Origin: Artemia franciscana
Lineage: Eukaryota > Arthropoda > Branchiopoda > Anostraca > Artemiidae
DNA: 64,000 nt
Assembly (NCBI RefSeq): GCF_032884065.1
Contig: NC_088865.1
Span: forward strand, 48,148,868 to 48,212,867
Reading direction: 5' to 3'
The notes beneath the pieces were generated by a model. It was not told where the DNA came from and did no database searches. It worked only from the letters and a program-made list of their open reading frames with translations. This document shows positions 12,811 to 24,796 of this stretch, piece after piece. Made by a program: the position numbers and the translations under genes. The first letter of the stretch is position 1. Every line of letters starts with the position of its first letter.

Positions 12811-12933
12811 CTGAATGACACCTCCTCCAACTCCTTCACTTTCTTCTGACAAGAAACATTTCGGTAAATCTAATAGTTTTCCAAGCCAATCCATCATCAA
12901 GGTTTCCAATTCTGTACAAGCAGGACTTGCCAT
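12811..12933 (-). CDS. Aromatic-amino-acid decarboxylase family, exon C
   Basis: A 123-bp exon of 41 codons, phase 0 at both ends, with AG acceptor (12935-12934) and GT donor (12810-12809, GTAATTAG). It encodes [20 protein letters not shown] followed by [20 protein letters not shown], the highly conserved core of group II PLP-dependent decarboxylases (DOPA, tyrosine, histidine decarboxylases). In the family the next residues are G-S/T-A-S-E, so the exon stops just before the cofactor phosphate-binding loop. The enzyme is cytosolic and makes monoamines such as dopamine, serotonin, tyramine or histamine depending on the member. The SPACTELE and GGGV(I/L)Q motifs do not tell the members apart. 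Later exons, with the PLP lysine, were not found. Confidence 0.93.
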
Positions 12934-13102
12934 CTATAACATATTTAAATGCATAGTTTACTGTTAAAGCTAAAATTTGAAAATAGTTCATTATTTTTAC
13001 TTAATAATTGTCTAGTTTGAATTTAGATGAATTGAGGCGACCAAAAATAATTAAGGCACAGTAGAGATTTCTTAAAACTAGAATTCGCTAATATTTATTC
13101 GG

Positions 13103-13533
<431 letters not shown>

Positions 13534-13699
13534 CAACTGATATTGAACAATCGCCACCACTGATATGATCAGGAAAAAGCCCAGATAACCTCTATGTTTT
13601 GATATTTTATAAAAATGTATGATTTTGTCTGGATTAAATTCATTATCTGCAACAAAGAGACTGCTTACACGAAAGACGTATTATACTTTTTTTTTGCTG

Positions 13700-13990
13700 T
13701 TTTCCAATAAACCTTACCTCAGACCTTAGATACTCCTGTGCCTCCAGAGATGCTTAGGGCATATAAGAAGAGTCCACAGTCATCTCTCAACACTGCAGCC
13801 ATCGTCCCAAAGACATCTTCCCAGTGAAATTCAATTAAGGCATTGAGATTTGTGAGGTAAGCCCGGTAGCTGGGTCAGAGGGTGTTTTTGGGGCATCGTA
13901 TTTATCTTCTGTTGCAACGTGACTGCCGTAGAAGGACGACCTTCAGTAATCGAGTTTTGGGCACACGGATCACATGCCCGAGGCATCTCC
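13700..13990 (-). mobile_element. Non-LTR retrotransposon C-terminal fragment
   Basis: Minus strand reads RCLGHVIRVPKTRLLKVVLL, then an arginine-rich patch, an HWEDVFGTMAAVLRDDCGLF segment and YALSISGGTGVSKV. This lines up with the ending at 6015-6290 (LGHVVRM ... WRGFVDALCATDGSGGSKV). It contains internal stops and is intronic to the decarboxylase. Confidence 0.65.
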
Positions 13991-14129
13991 ACTATTTTCC
14001 AACAGAACTTACAAGGGCTTGGCTCTAACTTGGAGACGAAAATGTTATTTAGTTTTTAATTAATGTATACTATGGGACCAGACCAGAGCTAGTGGCTTAG
14101 GGTAAAATTCAGCTTCAAACTTTGCAAGT

Positions 14130-14265
14130 AAAATTGTACAAGTTTTATAATATGCGTTTTATGTAACACTGTAACATGCATTTATAACATGTATATGACA
14201 TGCATATAATATGTATTTGTGTAACACTATAACATGCAACAATAACATGCATTTTATAGAACAGA
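14130..14265. repeat. Imperfect array of TAACATGCAT-type phrases
   Basis: 'gtaaca(c/t)(t)...taacatgca' phrases recur five or six times in 135 bp (for example 14170, 14185, 14225, 14243). It is a degenerate short-period repeat with no coding content. Confidence 0.55.
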
Positions 14266-14599
14266 GAGCCATCTTTCAGGGCTCAAAGTCATTTTAACTA
14301 ACAATTTTATAGCCGAACGGCTAATATCACTTTGTATTTTTCAGTATAGAGTAGCCTAGGATGCACGATTACTGTGACTTAAAATCGTTTTTTTCCAATA
14401 ATTATTGGATTGGTTTTAAAATAGTCCATCAACCCATCATCAGACTATCTCCCCTCGCCGTTATATTAATTGGGATCTTTCCGAAAAAATATGGATCTAC
14501 TCCAGATTATGAATTGTCATCAATTGTAAGGTTATCACTGTGAGTCACAGTTTTATAATAAATTGTAATTATTAGGCAGCATAAAGTTACTAACAGTGA

Positions 14600-14925
14600 A
14601 ATTCGTCAAAGGATCGTCCGGCCGTTTGTCACAAACATTCTTCAGAAAAAAAAACTATTCTTATCTTGGACACGTGCTGCGACGAAAGTCGTCTCCCTGG
14701 CATAAAACACAGCTGGAAACCCGACGGTAGGCATAGAAGAGGCTGTTCGAAGAATGTGCTGCACAGTACACTGGATCGGGATCAGAAGATGGCTACAACC
14801 TTACTGACACCTAAATGGTAGGGTATCATCACAGCGTCAGCCATGCGTGATAAATGGAGAGGCTTCATCAATGCCCTATGTGCCATATGTGGCACTAGAG
14901 GAACAAGAAGAAGAAGGAGGAAATA
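14600..14925 (+). mobile_element. Non-LTR retrotransposon C-terminal fragment
   Basis: Plus-strand reading contains KKNYSYLGHVLRRKSS (about 14647-14695), a basic stretch, and then MRDKWRGFINALCAICGTRG (about 14845-14905), the same terminal motif as at 6229-6270. There are several stops and frame changes. It lies in the B-C intron of the decarboxylase, opposite in orientation to the gene and to the fragment at 13.7 kb. Confidence 0.7.
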
Positions 14926-16198
14926 GAGCCGTGCACCACAAATATAACTTTATGTTTGGTCCTCGTTCTGAGGTCTGTAAAGCTGCCGTTAGGGCTTTTT
15001 TTGGAAGCTAAAAAGTGAATATTTTTTCAAGGGAAATCTAAATTTTTTCCTTTTGAGATATAGAGCCTCTCTCAAGTATGTTTCCCCAGACCGAAGAAAC
15101 CCAACCTTGGACTTTAACAGTCCACACAGATTGAATCTTTCTGGATAATACTCTCCATTTCTTCAATGAAAATTTCCGAGGCTCTTAACTTCGCAGGTTA
15201 GACTCGATGAACTTAAGGATCACCATAAAAAAGCCTCTTTGTCTGTATGTGTTTCTATGTGGCAATACCAATAAGTAAGCTTTGCTTATAACGCCCAGGC
15301 AATTTAAAAAGGACCCAATTAAAATGCGATTAATTTAAAACAAAATACTATACTCCATGGGCATTATGAATAATGCTGAAAACTAAGCGGTAGATTTAAG
15401 AAAATTTTGCTCATAATTCCTTACTTTTACATTTCTTCACATACCATACAGCTTGTGACAGCCTGTCGGTTATATGGACTTGACCTCTTGAGCTAATGTT
15501 TTACTTAGTATGACTCAAACAAATGAATCTTTTTTGGGACTGCATGGTTTTTTCGCATAAATTTAGACAGGTTACAATCAATTCCCAAATGATCTTTTTA
15601 TAATTGGGTTTATCTGTTTTTTTTTATACAGTTTCAGCAACAATACCTTATTGTAACAACGTCAATCACGTAAAAGTTGAAAGATCTTTTCTAGATGTAC
15701 GTAAATCCTAATCAGCTATTTATCTTTCTACATAGGAACTATTCGAAGTGTCTGATGTGCGAAATAGGAATTCGATATTTACTAAGGATTGAAAAAAAAC
15801 CATTCTAACGAACATCGGGGCGAGTAGTATCACAATTTAGCCTGATCTTTTGATCCTGTAGTGATTCATATTAAGGTACCAGAAAATGTAGAAAAAAGTT
15901 TACCAAATAGATCACACTGATCGTCAGAACTAGCAATCTAGTGTTCCAAATTTAGTGAAATTTTTGGAGAAGTACCATATCTTCTGAACACAAGAGAACC
16001 TATGGATAAGAGCTTTCACTTTGACTTAACATAAACCTCGGGTTTTTTTTCTTACCAGTTTGCTTTTGGATATTTAGCCTTTTTTATTAGCTCCTAGAAG
16101 TGCGGTTTTGTGAGAATTTGTATAATATTTCTTTTTGATAACGCCCAACTCATTCAGCTGCTCGTTAAATCATTCAATAAAGTGCAAGATGGTACAAG
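14926..16198. other. Gene-free intronic stretch
   Basis: AT-rich DNA between decarboxylase exons B and C. I see no ORF, RNA gene or repeat worth naming. Confidence 0.5.
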
Positions 16199-16360
16199 CA
16201 GGGTTACCGACTGGTGGAAAAAATCACTAGATTCTAGTGATTTTTTGGTTAATTAAGTTATTATCTTCAAGATTCATGTGCTGATTTAGTGATTCTTTTT
16301 CTTGATGCAATATAAAAAATAAATATTAATAGTGATAAATCACTAGGAGTGGCAAACCTG
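16199..16360. mobile_element. Small hAT-type MITE
   Basis: About 162 bp bounded by imperfect inverted ends: CAGGGTTACCGACTGGTGG on the left, and on the right the complement of CAGGTTTGCCACTCCTAGTG. CAGGGTTGCC-like termini are typical of hAT non-autonomous elements. The flanks GGTACAAG (16191-16198) and GGTCAAG (16361-16367) differ by one base deletion and could be the 8-bp target duplication. The interior holds the palindrome AAATCACTAG-ATT-CTAGTGATTT and is AT-rich. Confidence 0.65.
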
Positions 16361-16908
16361 GGTCAAGTGACAAGTAACCGATTGCAAATGATTTCTGATT
16401 GGCCAGCTTGAGTCATATTGTATACATGTTGTTACACTTTTGTTAATTAAAAATATGCCCTGGGTAATAATAGCAGTATTTACAAGGACAAGTCAATGTG
16501 ACAAATTACTCTAGATTATTATAGGCAAATACAAATTATAAAATTGCCCTGTTTCATTGGTCATTATTTTTGATGACAAAGAAGTATGAAATCTGCCTTA
16601 AATGATCAAACTCCCAATAATATATACATCGCTACTAGAATAAAACTCGGTATTAAAGTTTCGTTTACAATTTGTACGGCTCGTTCCTTGCTTACTGTTC
16701 CTTACCACGAACTGTTAGAGAAACATAAGCGTTTGGGAGGCGACATGGTAGCGTAATGACTCGCTAGCAGTAGTTGTACGATTCTTCTATCTGCTTGAGA
16801 ACATTGTTATTGTAAAAATTTGTTATCGAAAAATTAAATTAACCTAATTAAGGATTAGTTAGATAAATTAAGCTCGCTGTACAGGAATACCCTCTTAGAT
16901 TTACTCAC

Positions 16909-17022
16909 CCAAGTAAAACCAATGCATCCAATTGCATCACTCAACATGTCGGCGAGCAAGGATGGCCAAGAATTTCCTGTTGGGTAGTAAGCATGAAAAT
17001 GGGGCGAATGCCAATGTGTTAC
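16909..17022 (-). CDS. Aromatic-amino-acid decarboxylase family, exon B
   Basis: A 114-bp exon of 38 codons, phase 0 at both ends, with acceptor AG at 17024-17023 and donor GTGAGT from 16908. It encodes [20 protein letters not shown] followed by [18 protein letters not shown]. This is the substrate-pocket region of the family: the HW-x-x-P and F/Y-P-x-x-x-S motifs are unmistakable. HWHSP is the form seen in DOPA decarboxylases and Amd. The GNS after YPT is the form seen in insect tyrosine decarboxylases. The exact substrate therefore cannot be assigned from this exon. It joins in frame to exon A (…MPG|VTHW…) and exon C (…FTW|MASPAC…). Confidence 0.95.
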
Positions 17023-17185
17023 CTTAAAAAAACAAAAAAGTGCTGTATATAACTGTGTTTTCTATGCAAACTTAAAAAGCTGGTCGGGCACGTACACATT
17101 CTAATGAGGGGGGTTTCGTGTTTTGGTGAATGTAATTTTGACACAGCTTTCTATATCATTTTTACATTTTATTAAATAGAAAAAA

Positions 17186-18832
17186 GTTTTTTTTTTAACT
17201 GCAAGTAAGGAGCGACATTAAAACTCCAAACGAACAGAAATTACTCCGTATACGAAAGGGGTTTTCCCTCCGCAACACCTCGCTCTTTACGCTAAAGTTT
17301 GACTCAGTCATAACTGCACTTTTTAAAACAGTAAAAAACTTTAGCGTAAAGAGCGCGGCGTTGTGGAGGGACAACCCCTTTCGTATACGGAGTAATTTTT
17401 GTTCGTTTTAAGTTTTAATGTCGCTCCTTACTAGCAGTTAATTTTTTTTTTGATTTCTGAACGTTTTTGAATTAATACAAGTTTTGATTTTGCCTCACCG
17501 CACATGAATAATTAAAACGAAAGTTGCATATTATTTTTTTTTGCTAAATGGCTTTCTCATAGTTTTAATCGAGTGATTTTGATAAAAAAATCGAGTGCTG
17601 GAGGAGGCCTAGTTGCCTTCTAATTATTAGCTACTTAAAAGTGCAACTAGATTTTTTTTTACGAACGTTTTTGTTAGCAATAAACATACGTACCTTGCGA
17701 ATTAACTTAGGTAACGAACTTCTATATTTGTGTATTTTTATTACGTATATCAGGGGATTTGTCCCCTTGTCAATACCTTGCTCTTTACACTAAAGCTTGA
17801 ATTTTATCCCAAATCTTTAAGAATGACTCCTGAATCACAAAGGCCGTAGAATAAATAGTTGAGACTACTAAAGACACTTTAACTTAAAGAGCAAGGTATT
17901 GTGGAGAAGACGAACCCCCCTATAAATGTAATATCTTATGTTCGTTTTAAGTGTTAATGCTACTCATTACTTCCAGGAGAAAAAAATTTATTTAGTTTAT
18001 CATTTTTTTAAATAAGGGTAGAAAATCCTGCGCCCCCTTCATGGAAATTCTCTTCCCTCATGATTAATTCCTCCATGTAAACATCCTCCCACGTAATCCC
18101 CTCCCACCCCAAAGCGAAAAAGTCCCCCTGAAAATGTCTCTACACTTCATAATGACCGTTACTATGTGTAAACAATGGTCAAAGTTTGTAACTTGCAGCC
18201 ACTCCCTCGGGGACTGTAGGGGATTAAGTCGGCCTCAAAGACTTAGTTATTAGGTTTCCGACTAAGTTGAACAGAATGGCTATCTCAAAATTTTGATCAA
18301 GTGACTTTGGGGAAAAAAAGTGCGTGGGTGGGGGCCTAGGCCCTCCAATTTCTTGTCACTTAAAAAGGACACTAGAACTTTTAATTTCCGTTAGAATGAG
18401 CCCTTTTGCAATATTATAGGACCACTGGATCGATACGATCACCCCCTGGGAAAAAAACAAGCAAATAAACACGAATCTGTGATCTGGCTTCTGGCAAAGA
18501 ATACAAAATTCCACATTTTTGGAGATAAGAGCTTGAAAATTTAAAGTAGGGTTCTCTGATATGCTGAATCTGATTTTGTGATTTTCGTTAATGTTCTACG
18601 ATATGTAGGGGGTGTTTTCTCCTATTTTCTAAAATAAGGCAAATTTTCTCAGGCTCGTAACTTTTGATGGGTAGAACTAAACTTGATGAAACTTATATAT
18701 TTAAAATCAGCATTAAAATGTGATTCTTTTGATTTAATTACTGGTATGAAAATGTTTTTTAGAGTTTCGGTTACTATTGAGCCAGGTCGCTCCTTACTAC
18801 AGTTCGTTACCACTAACTGTTTAAAAAGCTTT
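17186..18832 (+). repeat. Main palindromic repeat family, near full-length copy
   Basis: This is a good reference copy. It opens with a palindrome (about 17190-17450). Its left arm is GTAAGGAGCGACATTAAAAC ... ACTCCGTATACGAAAGGGG ... CGCTCTTTACGCTAAAG, and the right arm is the inverted form ending GTCGCTCCTTAC. Next is a module with TTTTGAATTAATACAAG, then a smaller palindrome (about 17750-17960) on the same theme. A G/C-rich module follows ('ccctcggggactgtaggggattaagtcg', 18201-18228), then AGATAAGAGCTTGAAAA. The end is GAGCCAGGTCGCTCCTTAC plus a hairpin (CAGTTCGTTACCACTAACTG). GTAAGGAGCGAC therefore stands inverted at the two extremes. There is no protein. The copy lies in the intron between decarboxylase exons A and B. 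Confidence 0.9.
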
Positions 18833-19368
18833 GGTATTATTTTAAAATAGCCATGTAAGTAAAATATCCGTGTATAAGCCTAAGCCTTTTTGAAACAGAG
18901 ATGCCAAGCTTCCTTTTAGTTCAAATAGCGCAGCAGATTTCCTAGCTAATTAGTCTCAATACCATAAGGAGGAGAACAATCATCAGAATAAAACATGAAA
19001 GTGAAAAAGCTCAAATTCTTACAGACTTTTATTCGATACATTTACCCAAATTGTTTCAAGAGATATACAAGAACTTTTTACACAGAGAAGGCCTCTTTAG
19101 GGGTACCCCTCTGAGGGGTATACATAAATGCACATAGTTAAAAGTATTAGTAATCGGGTTATTTTTTAGGATTTGAGGACGGAAAAGAGTCAAATGCGCT
19201 AAAACTCCTTATTGTCAAATCCAGTATGTATTGTACTGTTTCCTGCTGATTGCAATTTTAAATATGTTTCTCTTATCTTTTAACATAAAGCTTCAGATTA
19301 AAAAACAGATAAATAAACAAAAATGAAATTGAACATATTAAAGAGTTATATAGGTCGAGGTTACTTAC

Positions 19369-19489
19369 CCCGGGCATAATAACTCTTTCAATGTCACCAA
19401 GAATGTTCTCCCACTTTTCAGGATTTTCAGGAGCCTCTCCAGGCAAAAGTGTTCGAATATACCCTGGCTCTATAGATGGGAGTACTTGT
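19369..19489 (-). CDS. Aromatic-amino-acid decarboxylase family, exon A
   Basis: A 121-bp exon with acceptor TTATTACAG before 19489 and donor GTAAGT from 19368. The first base completes a split codon (xxA, arginine in relatives), then 40 codons: QVLPSIEPGYIRTLLPGEAP, then ENPEKWENILGDIERVIMPG. This is the N-terminal region of group II decarboxylases (R-V-x-P-x-V/I-x-PGY(L/I)...APE-x-P-E-x-W...D(I/V)E-x-(V/I)IMPG). It joins in phase 0 to exon B. The preceding exon, which should end in a '...DYLENI' segment, was not found on the minus strand up to 64 kb. It may be short and missed, or lie beyond the window. The exon sits between two inverted copies of the main repeat family. Confidence 0.95.
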
Positions 19490-19491
19490 CT

Positions 19492-20342
19492 GTAATAAAT
19501 TAAATATCCATAAGATATTGCACAAACCTTTCATACTCAGTATTTTAAGACAACGAAATATGTAACCTAATTGCTCTACTTTTGCCTAACACCATAAGAA
19601 ATATGAACGGTTGTAACAAAGTATCTTGCAGTTTTATAGCGTAGTGCATAAATAATATCTTAGACCAAACTGCTTTTCCATTTACAAAACTTAAGCGACA
19701 GTCAGAATAGTTCCGTCGAGGCTGTTATCTTCGAAAATCCATCTGTTGATTCCTTTAAAAAAAGTTCAACAGCAAAGAAAAATCTAGGGAACAGTTGGGC
19801 AGATGATATATAGGTTGTGTAACAGCTCGTAACTGAACCCAATCGTAATTTGTTTCACTACTTAAAAAAGATAAAAAGGGAAAGAGCTTGTTGGTGCTCA
19901 TTTTCTTTAAATAATTCAATTTTTTATTAAAGTGTTTTAAAATGAATTCGGTAAATAAAGCAATGCAATTACCCATACCCATGAACATCATTTGTTTTAC
20001 TCATCAACACTTTAAGCAAAACACTACACTAACCAAAAAATCAAGCGAGAGAAATGGATTTAATTTAAATAAAGCAGTTACAAAAAATTAAAAACAAACA
20101 AATCATTAATTAATAAAACAATCCGAATTTTCTACTCCACGTCAAGATACAAAGGATAAAAAGGAAAACAAGGAGAAAATCTAGGCAAATAATCTAAAGA
20201 AAAAGGCAAAAAAAGCACAAGAGAACCCCCCCACCCCCCCAAAAAAAACAAGTAAATAATATTTACATCTTAAAAAACTTTCACAATGCTACAAAACAGT
20301 TGCACAGAAATAACACCAAAAATCTTTTGTATAGCAGACTTT
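19492..20342. other. Intronic stretch upstream of exon A
   Basis: AT-rich, with A- and C-runs near 20220-20250. The ORF at 19755-19991 (minus) has no recognisable motif. It should be intron if the decarboxylase has an upstream exon. Confidence 0.45.
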
Positions 20343-22075
20343 TCAAACAGTTCGTGGTAACGAACTGTAGTAAGGAGCGACCCGGCTCAACAGTAACCAA
20401 AACTCTAAAAAATTGAATTTTGATATCAATAGCTACATCAAAAGAATTGCATTTTAATGCTGATTTTAAATATATAATTTTTATCAAGTTTAGTCTTACC
20501 CATCCACAGTTACGAGCCTGAGAAAATTTGCCTTATTTAAGAAAATAGGGGGAAAAACCCCTAATAGTCATAGAATCTTAACGAAAATGACACCATCAGA
20601 TTCAGCTTATCAGAGAACCCTACTGTAGAAGTTTCAAGCTCCTATCTACAAAAATGTGGAATTTTGTATTTTTTGCCAGAAGACAAATCAAGGGTGCGTG
20701 TTTATTTGTTTTTTTTTCTTTTTCCCAGGGGTCATCGTATCGACCAAGTGGTCCTAGAATGTCGCAAGAGGGCTCATTCTAACGGAAATGAAAAGTTTTA
20801 GGACCATTTTTAAGTGACCAAAAAAATTGGAGGGCTTCTAGGCCCCCTCCTACGCTAATTTTTTTCCCAAAGTCAACGGATCAAAATTTTTTGATAGCCA
20901 TTTTGTTCAACGTAGTCGAAAACCATAATAACTATGTCTTTGGGGATGACTTACTCCCCCACAATCCTTGGGGGAGGGGCTGCAAGTTACAAACTTTGAC
21001 CAGTGTTTACATATAGTAATGGTTATTGGGAGGTGTACAGACGTTTTCAGGGAGATTTTATTTTGTTTGGGGGTGGGGCTGAGGGGAGGGGGCTATGTTG
21101 GAAGATCTTTCCTTGGAGGAATATGTCATGGAAGAAAAATTCAATGAAAAGGGCGCAGGATTTTCTAGCATTACTATAAGAAAACAATGAAAAATAAACA
21201 TGAAAACGTTTTTTCAAATTAAAGGAAGGAGTAGCATTGAAACTTAAAACGAACAGAGATTATTACGCATATGAGGGGTTCTAAAAATACTTTAGCATAA
21301 AGAGCGAGGTATTTAGGAGGAGATAAATAACTCGCTCTTTATGCTAAAGTATTTTTAGTAATTTCAACTATTTATTCTACGGCCTTTCTGATTCAGGGGT
21401 CATTCTTAAAGAATTGGGACAAAACTTACGACTTAGTGTAAAGAGCGAGGTATTAACGTGGGTACAAACCCCCTCGTATACATAATAAAAATATAAGATT
21501 ATGAAAGTTTGTTGCGTAAGTTAATTCTTAAGTTACGTATATTTTTTACTAATAAAAACGTTCGCTAAAAATTAAAAGTTCTAGTTGCCTTTTTAAGTAA
21601 CCAAAAAATTGGAGGGCAACTAGGCCTCCTTCTCCATCCCTTATTTCTCAAAATCGTCTGATCAAAACTAAGAAAAAGCCATTTAGCCAAAAAAAGAATT
21701 AATATACAAATTTCATTTTAATAATTTATGTGCGGAGAGGCAAAACCAAACATGCATTAATTCAAAAACGTTCAGAAATTAAATAAAAAAAAACTAATTT
21801 TTTAGCTGAAAGTAAGGAGCGACATTAAAACTTAAAACGAGCAGAAATTACTCCGTATATGAAATGGGTTGTCCCCTCCGCAATCCCTCGCTCTTTACGC
21901 TAAAGTTTGACTCTTTGCCACAATTCTACTTTTTAAAACAATTAAAAGCTTTAGCGTAAAGTGCGAGGGATTGCGGAGGGGACAACCCATTTCATATACG
22001 GAGTAATTTCTGTTCGTTTTAAGTTTTAATGTCGCTCCTTACTTTCAGCTAAAAAAATTAGTTTTTTTTATTTAA
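20343..22075 (-). repeat. Main palindromic repeat family, near full-length inverted copy
   Basis: Minus-strand counterpart of 17186-18832, with all modules in the same order when reverse-complemented. The terminal hairpin (ACAGTTCGT, loop TACC, ACGAACTGT) is at 20347-20368, followed by GTAAGGAGCGACCCGGCTC. The G/C-rich module is near 20950-20990. The small palindrome is at about 21270-21480. The main palindrome is at 21800-22050, with arms GCTGAAAGTAAGGAGCGAC and GTCGCTCCTTACTTTCAGC. By eye the two copies look roughly 85-90% identical. They are separated by about 1.5 kb that contains decarboxylase exon A. Confidence 0.9.
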
Positions 22076-22499
22076 TCTCCTCCATAGATTCGGATTGGCA
22101 AATGGGATGTCCCGTCCCATTGGCGAATGGAAAATTATAGATTATTGTGACGGTTTTGCAGTACTGTGAAAATTTATTCAGATGTGAGTTGAAATTTTTT
22201 TTTTTTTGTCTTTTGTTTATTCTTCTCTTCTTGTGTTGTTTTGTCTTTTTCTTCAGATGATTTGCATATTTTTCCTGTTTTTTCCGTTGATAAAGGCACA
22301 CGGATCTGGAGTAGAAATATTCGGATTTTTTTTTTTTTATTAATATGTAGTTCGTTTTTTATTTTTTTGTCACTGATTTATTAAAAATAAATTTATTTTT
22401 CTCAGTTTAACAAAAAATTGTGTTGTTTAAAGAAAATAAGCACCAATAAGCTCCTTTTCTTTTTATCTTTTATAACAGTGGGATTACTTCATAAAATAT

Positions 22500-24060
22500 A
22501 CGGGGTTAGGGGGGGGGGCAAATCATCTACATTTACAATCCTTATTTTACATATAATTTATAATATTTATATTCTAATTTACACTCTTTGCCCCAGGGCT
22601 ATGAAGGCATGGCTTTGCTGGGGACGTAGCTATTCGACCTTTGGCCTGGTTTGGAAAAATAACAATTTGAAAATTTTTGCTCATTCTTGACGAAAGAAGT
22701 CACCCTAAAAGGGAAAGGAGGGATGGAAATGGTTGTCCTCTAATCACTCTTCGACATCCCTGAAACATACCTTGAAATTTTCAACTTCATCCCCTCAGCC
22801 GTTCCTTATATATTGCTTATTTTGCTTTTTGCCAACCAGCAAGCGCATTATATTTTTATTGTGTTTGACATTCCTCTCAACATTTCTTTGAAGTTTCACC
22901 TTAATACCCTGAGCCTCTTTGGAGACTCATGATCACACTTGCTCTCCTTTACCAATAAAAAATCTTATGTGTTAACAAAAGGCCTCTCCCCACGGGCCTT
23001 GTGGGTTCTGTCAACCCCTGAGGTATAGTTATTTGACCTTTCAAATATCTTGAACAAAGTGGCTATATCAAAAATTTATTCGGGTGCATTTGTGGAAATA
23101 GGGGTGCAAGAGAGGGACTATTTGCCCCAATAACTTTCAACTCTTAAAAAGCGTATTAGAACTTTCAATTTCCAATCGAATAGGCCCCTTCTTAAGCTTA
23201 TATATGAAGTACCTCTGGAAAAAATAATAATCACATTGAAGTCTAATGGCTCTTTACCATAGACAACGCTTTAGCCTTGGCTCAGATAAAATACCCTTCA
23301 ACATTCTCCAAAGTTTCACCTTAATATCCCTATCCTTTTCGGATGCACCCAAAACCAAACATTTCCCATTTTCCTACTGATAAATCATACATCTTAAAAA
23401 TGGGAAAAATACATAACTTTAAGTCCTTGCCCCGGAGCAGGGGGTGGGGGCATGGCATCCCTGGAGGTATAGCTTTTAGACCTATTTGCTGCTTTGAGCA
23501 AAATGACAATTTCAAAGTTTCGATCAGTGATCAGCAGAAGGGGGAGCCTAAAAATTCAAGGCCGGCTACTCTCCAATATTTCTTAAACATCTTCTCAAAA
23601 TATCTTGTAAGTTTCATATATTTTCAGCAAGCACATAGTGTGTTTTGGGTCTGTTCGGAATCTCTCTCAATATTTCCTTAATAATTTAACCTTAATGCTC
23701 TAGAAAAAAACTCTTCAAACAAACTCTTTTTTCCAAGAATAACTTATATACTAATAAGGGGGAAACTTGAATAAGTTACAGCCCTTGTCCCAGGGGCTTT
23801 GACGGGTTGTCAAACTCTGAGGCATAGTAGTTTATCTTTTGGATTATTTTGAACAAAATGGATATCTCAGAATTTTGATCAGGTTAATTTTGAGAAAAAA
23901 AGGAGTAACTTCTCTCTTTCTCCAAAAAATTGGAAAAGAAGCTACTTATTTATAGCCAATGATTTATTGGCTAGGTTACCTCCGATTACTTTCGAATCTT
24001 TAAAAGGGTACTAGAAGTTCCAATTTAACGACGATTTAGCACCGTCCTAAGTTAATGCGA
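22500..24060 (+). repeat. Diverged, partly tandem copies of the family's G/C-rich module
   Basis: The phrase pattern 'cc(c)ttg-cccc-gggg-ctgtggggg...gtcg...gacata...ttt-gac-(a/c)-att-tga-(a/c)aaaatggctat-tcaaaattttgat' recurs in decayed form near 22590, 22980, 23430 and 23785. Each is followed by a 'aaaagggcactagaactttcaatttcc' phrase. The spacing is about 350-450 bp. No coding sequence. Confidence 0.6.
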
Positions 24061-24617
24061 TCATTCCTTGCATACGAGGTGCCTGGAAATAAACATAACG
24101 CATTAAAGCCTTATGGCCCTTTACTACAGGAATTTACTATGGGTCCTTTAATAGAGCGTTACCAACGAATATTAAGAAGCAGAAAATCTTATGAAACAAA
24201 ATATCAGAGGTTTAAAGATCACAAGACAAGGATGGCATATCACTGATACTGATTTTACTGCAAATATTGTACGAACAATCATAGGAAACATTGTAAAAGA
24301 AAAGAAAATCCAGAAAATGGTGAAAGTTCAGTGTCAATATTTCATTTATTTAGTAAACACGACAAACAATGGAGTGCATTTTTAATTTGGAAGTGATACA
24401 AAACCTTACACACATAAAGATTAAGCTAATAAACTTTGATCTTAAACAAAGTACATATACGTCTGTCAGATAGTTCGTTAAAAAAGGAAGTTGGTAATGA
24501 TAAAGCCATCAAAGTATTGGATTTTTATGATAATTGTACATTTTGACTAGCTAAATCTAACTTTACCAACCACAAGTTAAGAACCCAAGAAAATTTATCT
24601 TATCTTCAAATACTTAC

Positions 24618-24796
24618 CAATCCTTAGACCTTAAATCCTTTTCTGGCTCCAGAGGTACCCAGGGCACCCACAAAGGGACTACCAATTTTCCCGCAATTTT
24701 TATAATTCCAGTATATCCTGGACCCAGTATATTGAAGTGTTCAGTTTTCACAGATCCGCCTGGTACATTCGGTGTATGGTGTTTCTGGGTCTGCTT
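24618..24796 (-). CDS. Candidate internal exon of an unrecognised protein
   Basis: A 179-bp open segment bounded on the minus strand by TTTACGTTGCAG (acceptor, ending 24797) and GTAAGTAT (donor, from 24617), both good consensus sites. The reading KQTQKHHTPNVPGGSVKTEH then FNILGPGYTGIIKIAGKLVV then PLWVPWVPLEPEKDLRSKDW stays open throughout and does not look like random AT-rich translation. I recognise no family. It lies on the same strand as the decarboxylase, 5 kb upstream of its exon A, but does not resemble that family's N-terminus. It is either an exon of another gene or a fortuitous match. Confidence 0.3.

Noticed and set aside
22068-22301. Lysine-rich minus-strand ORF
   Set aside because: It reads through A/T homopolymer runs next to a repeat end; low complexity with no motif.
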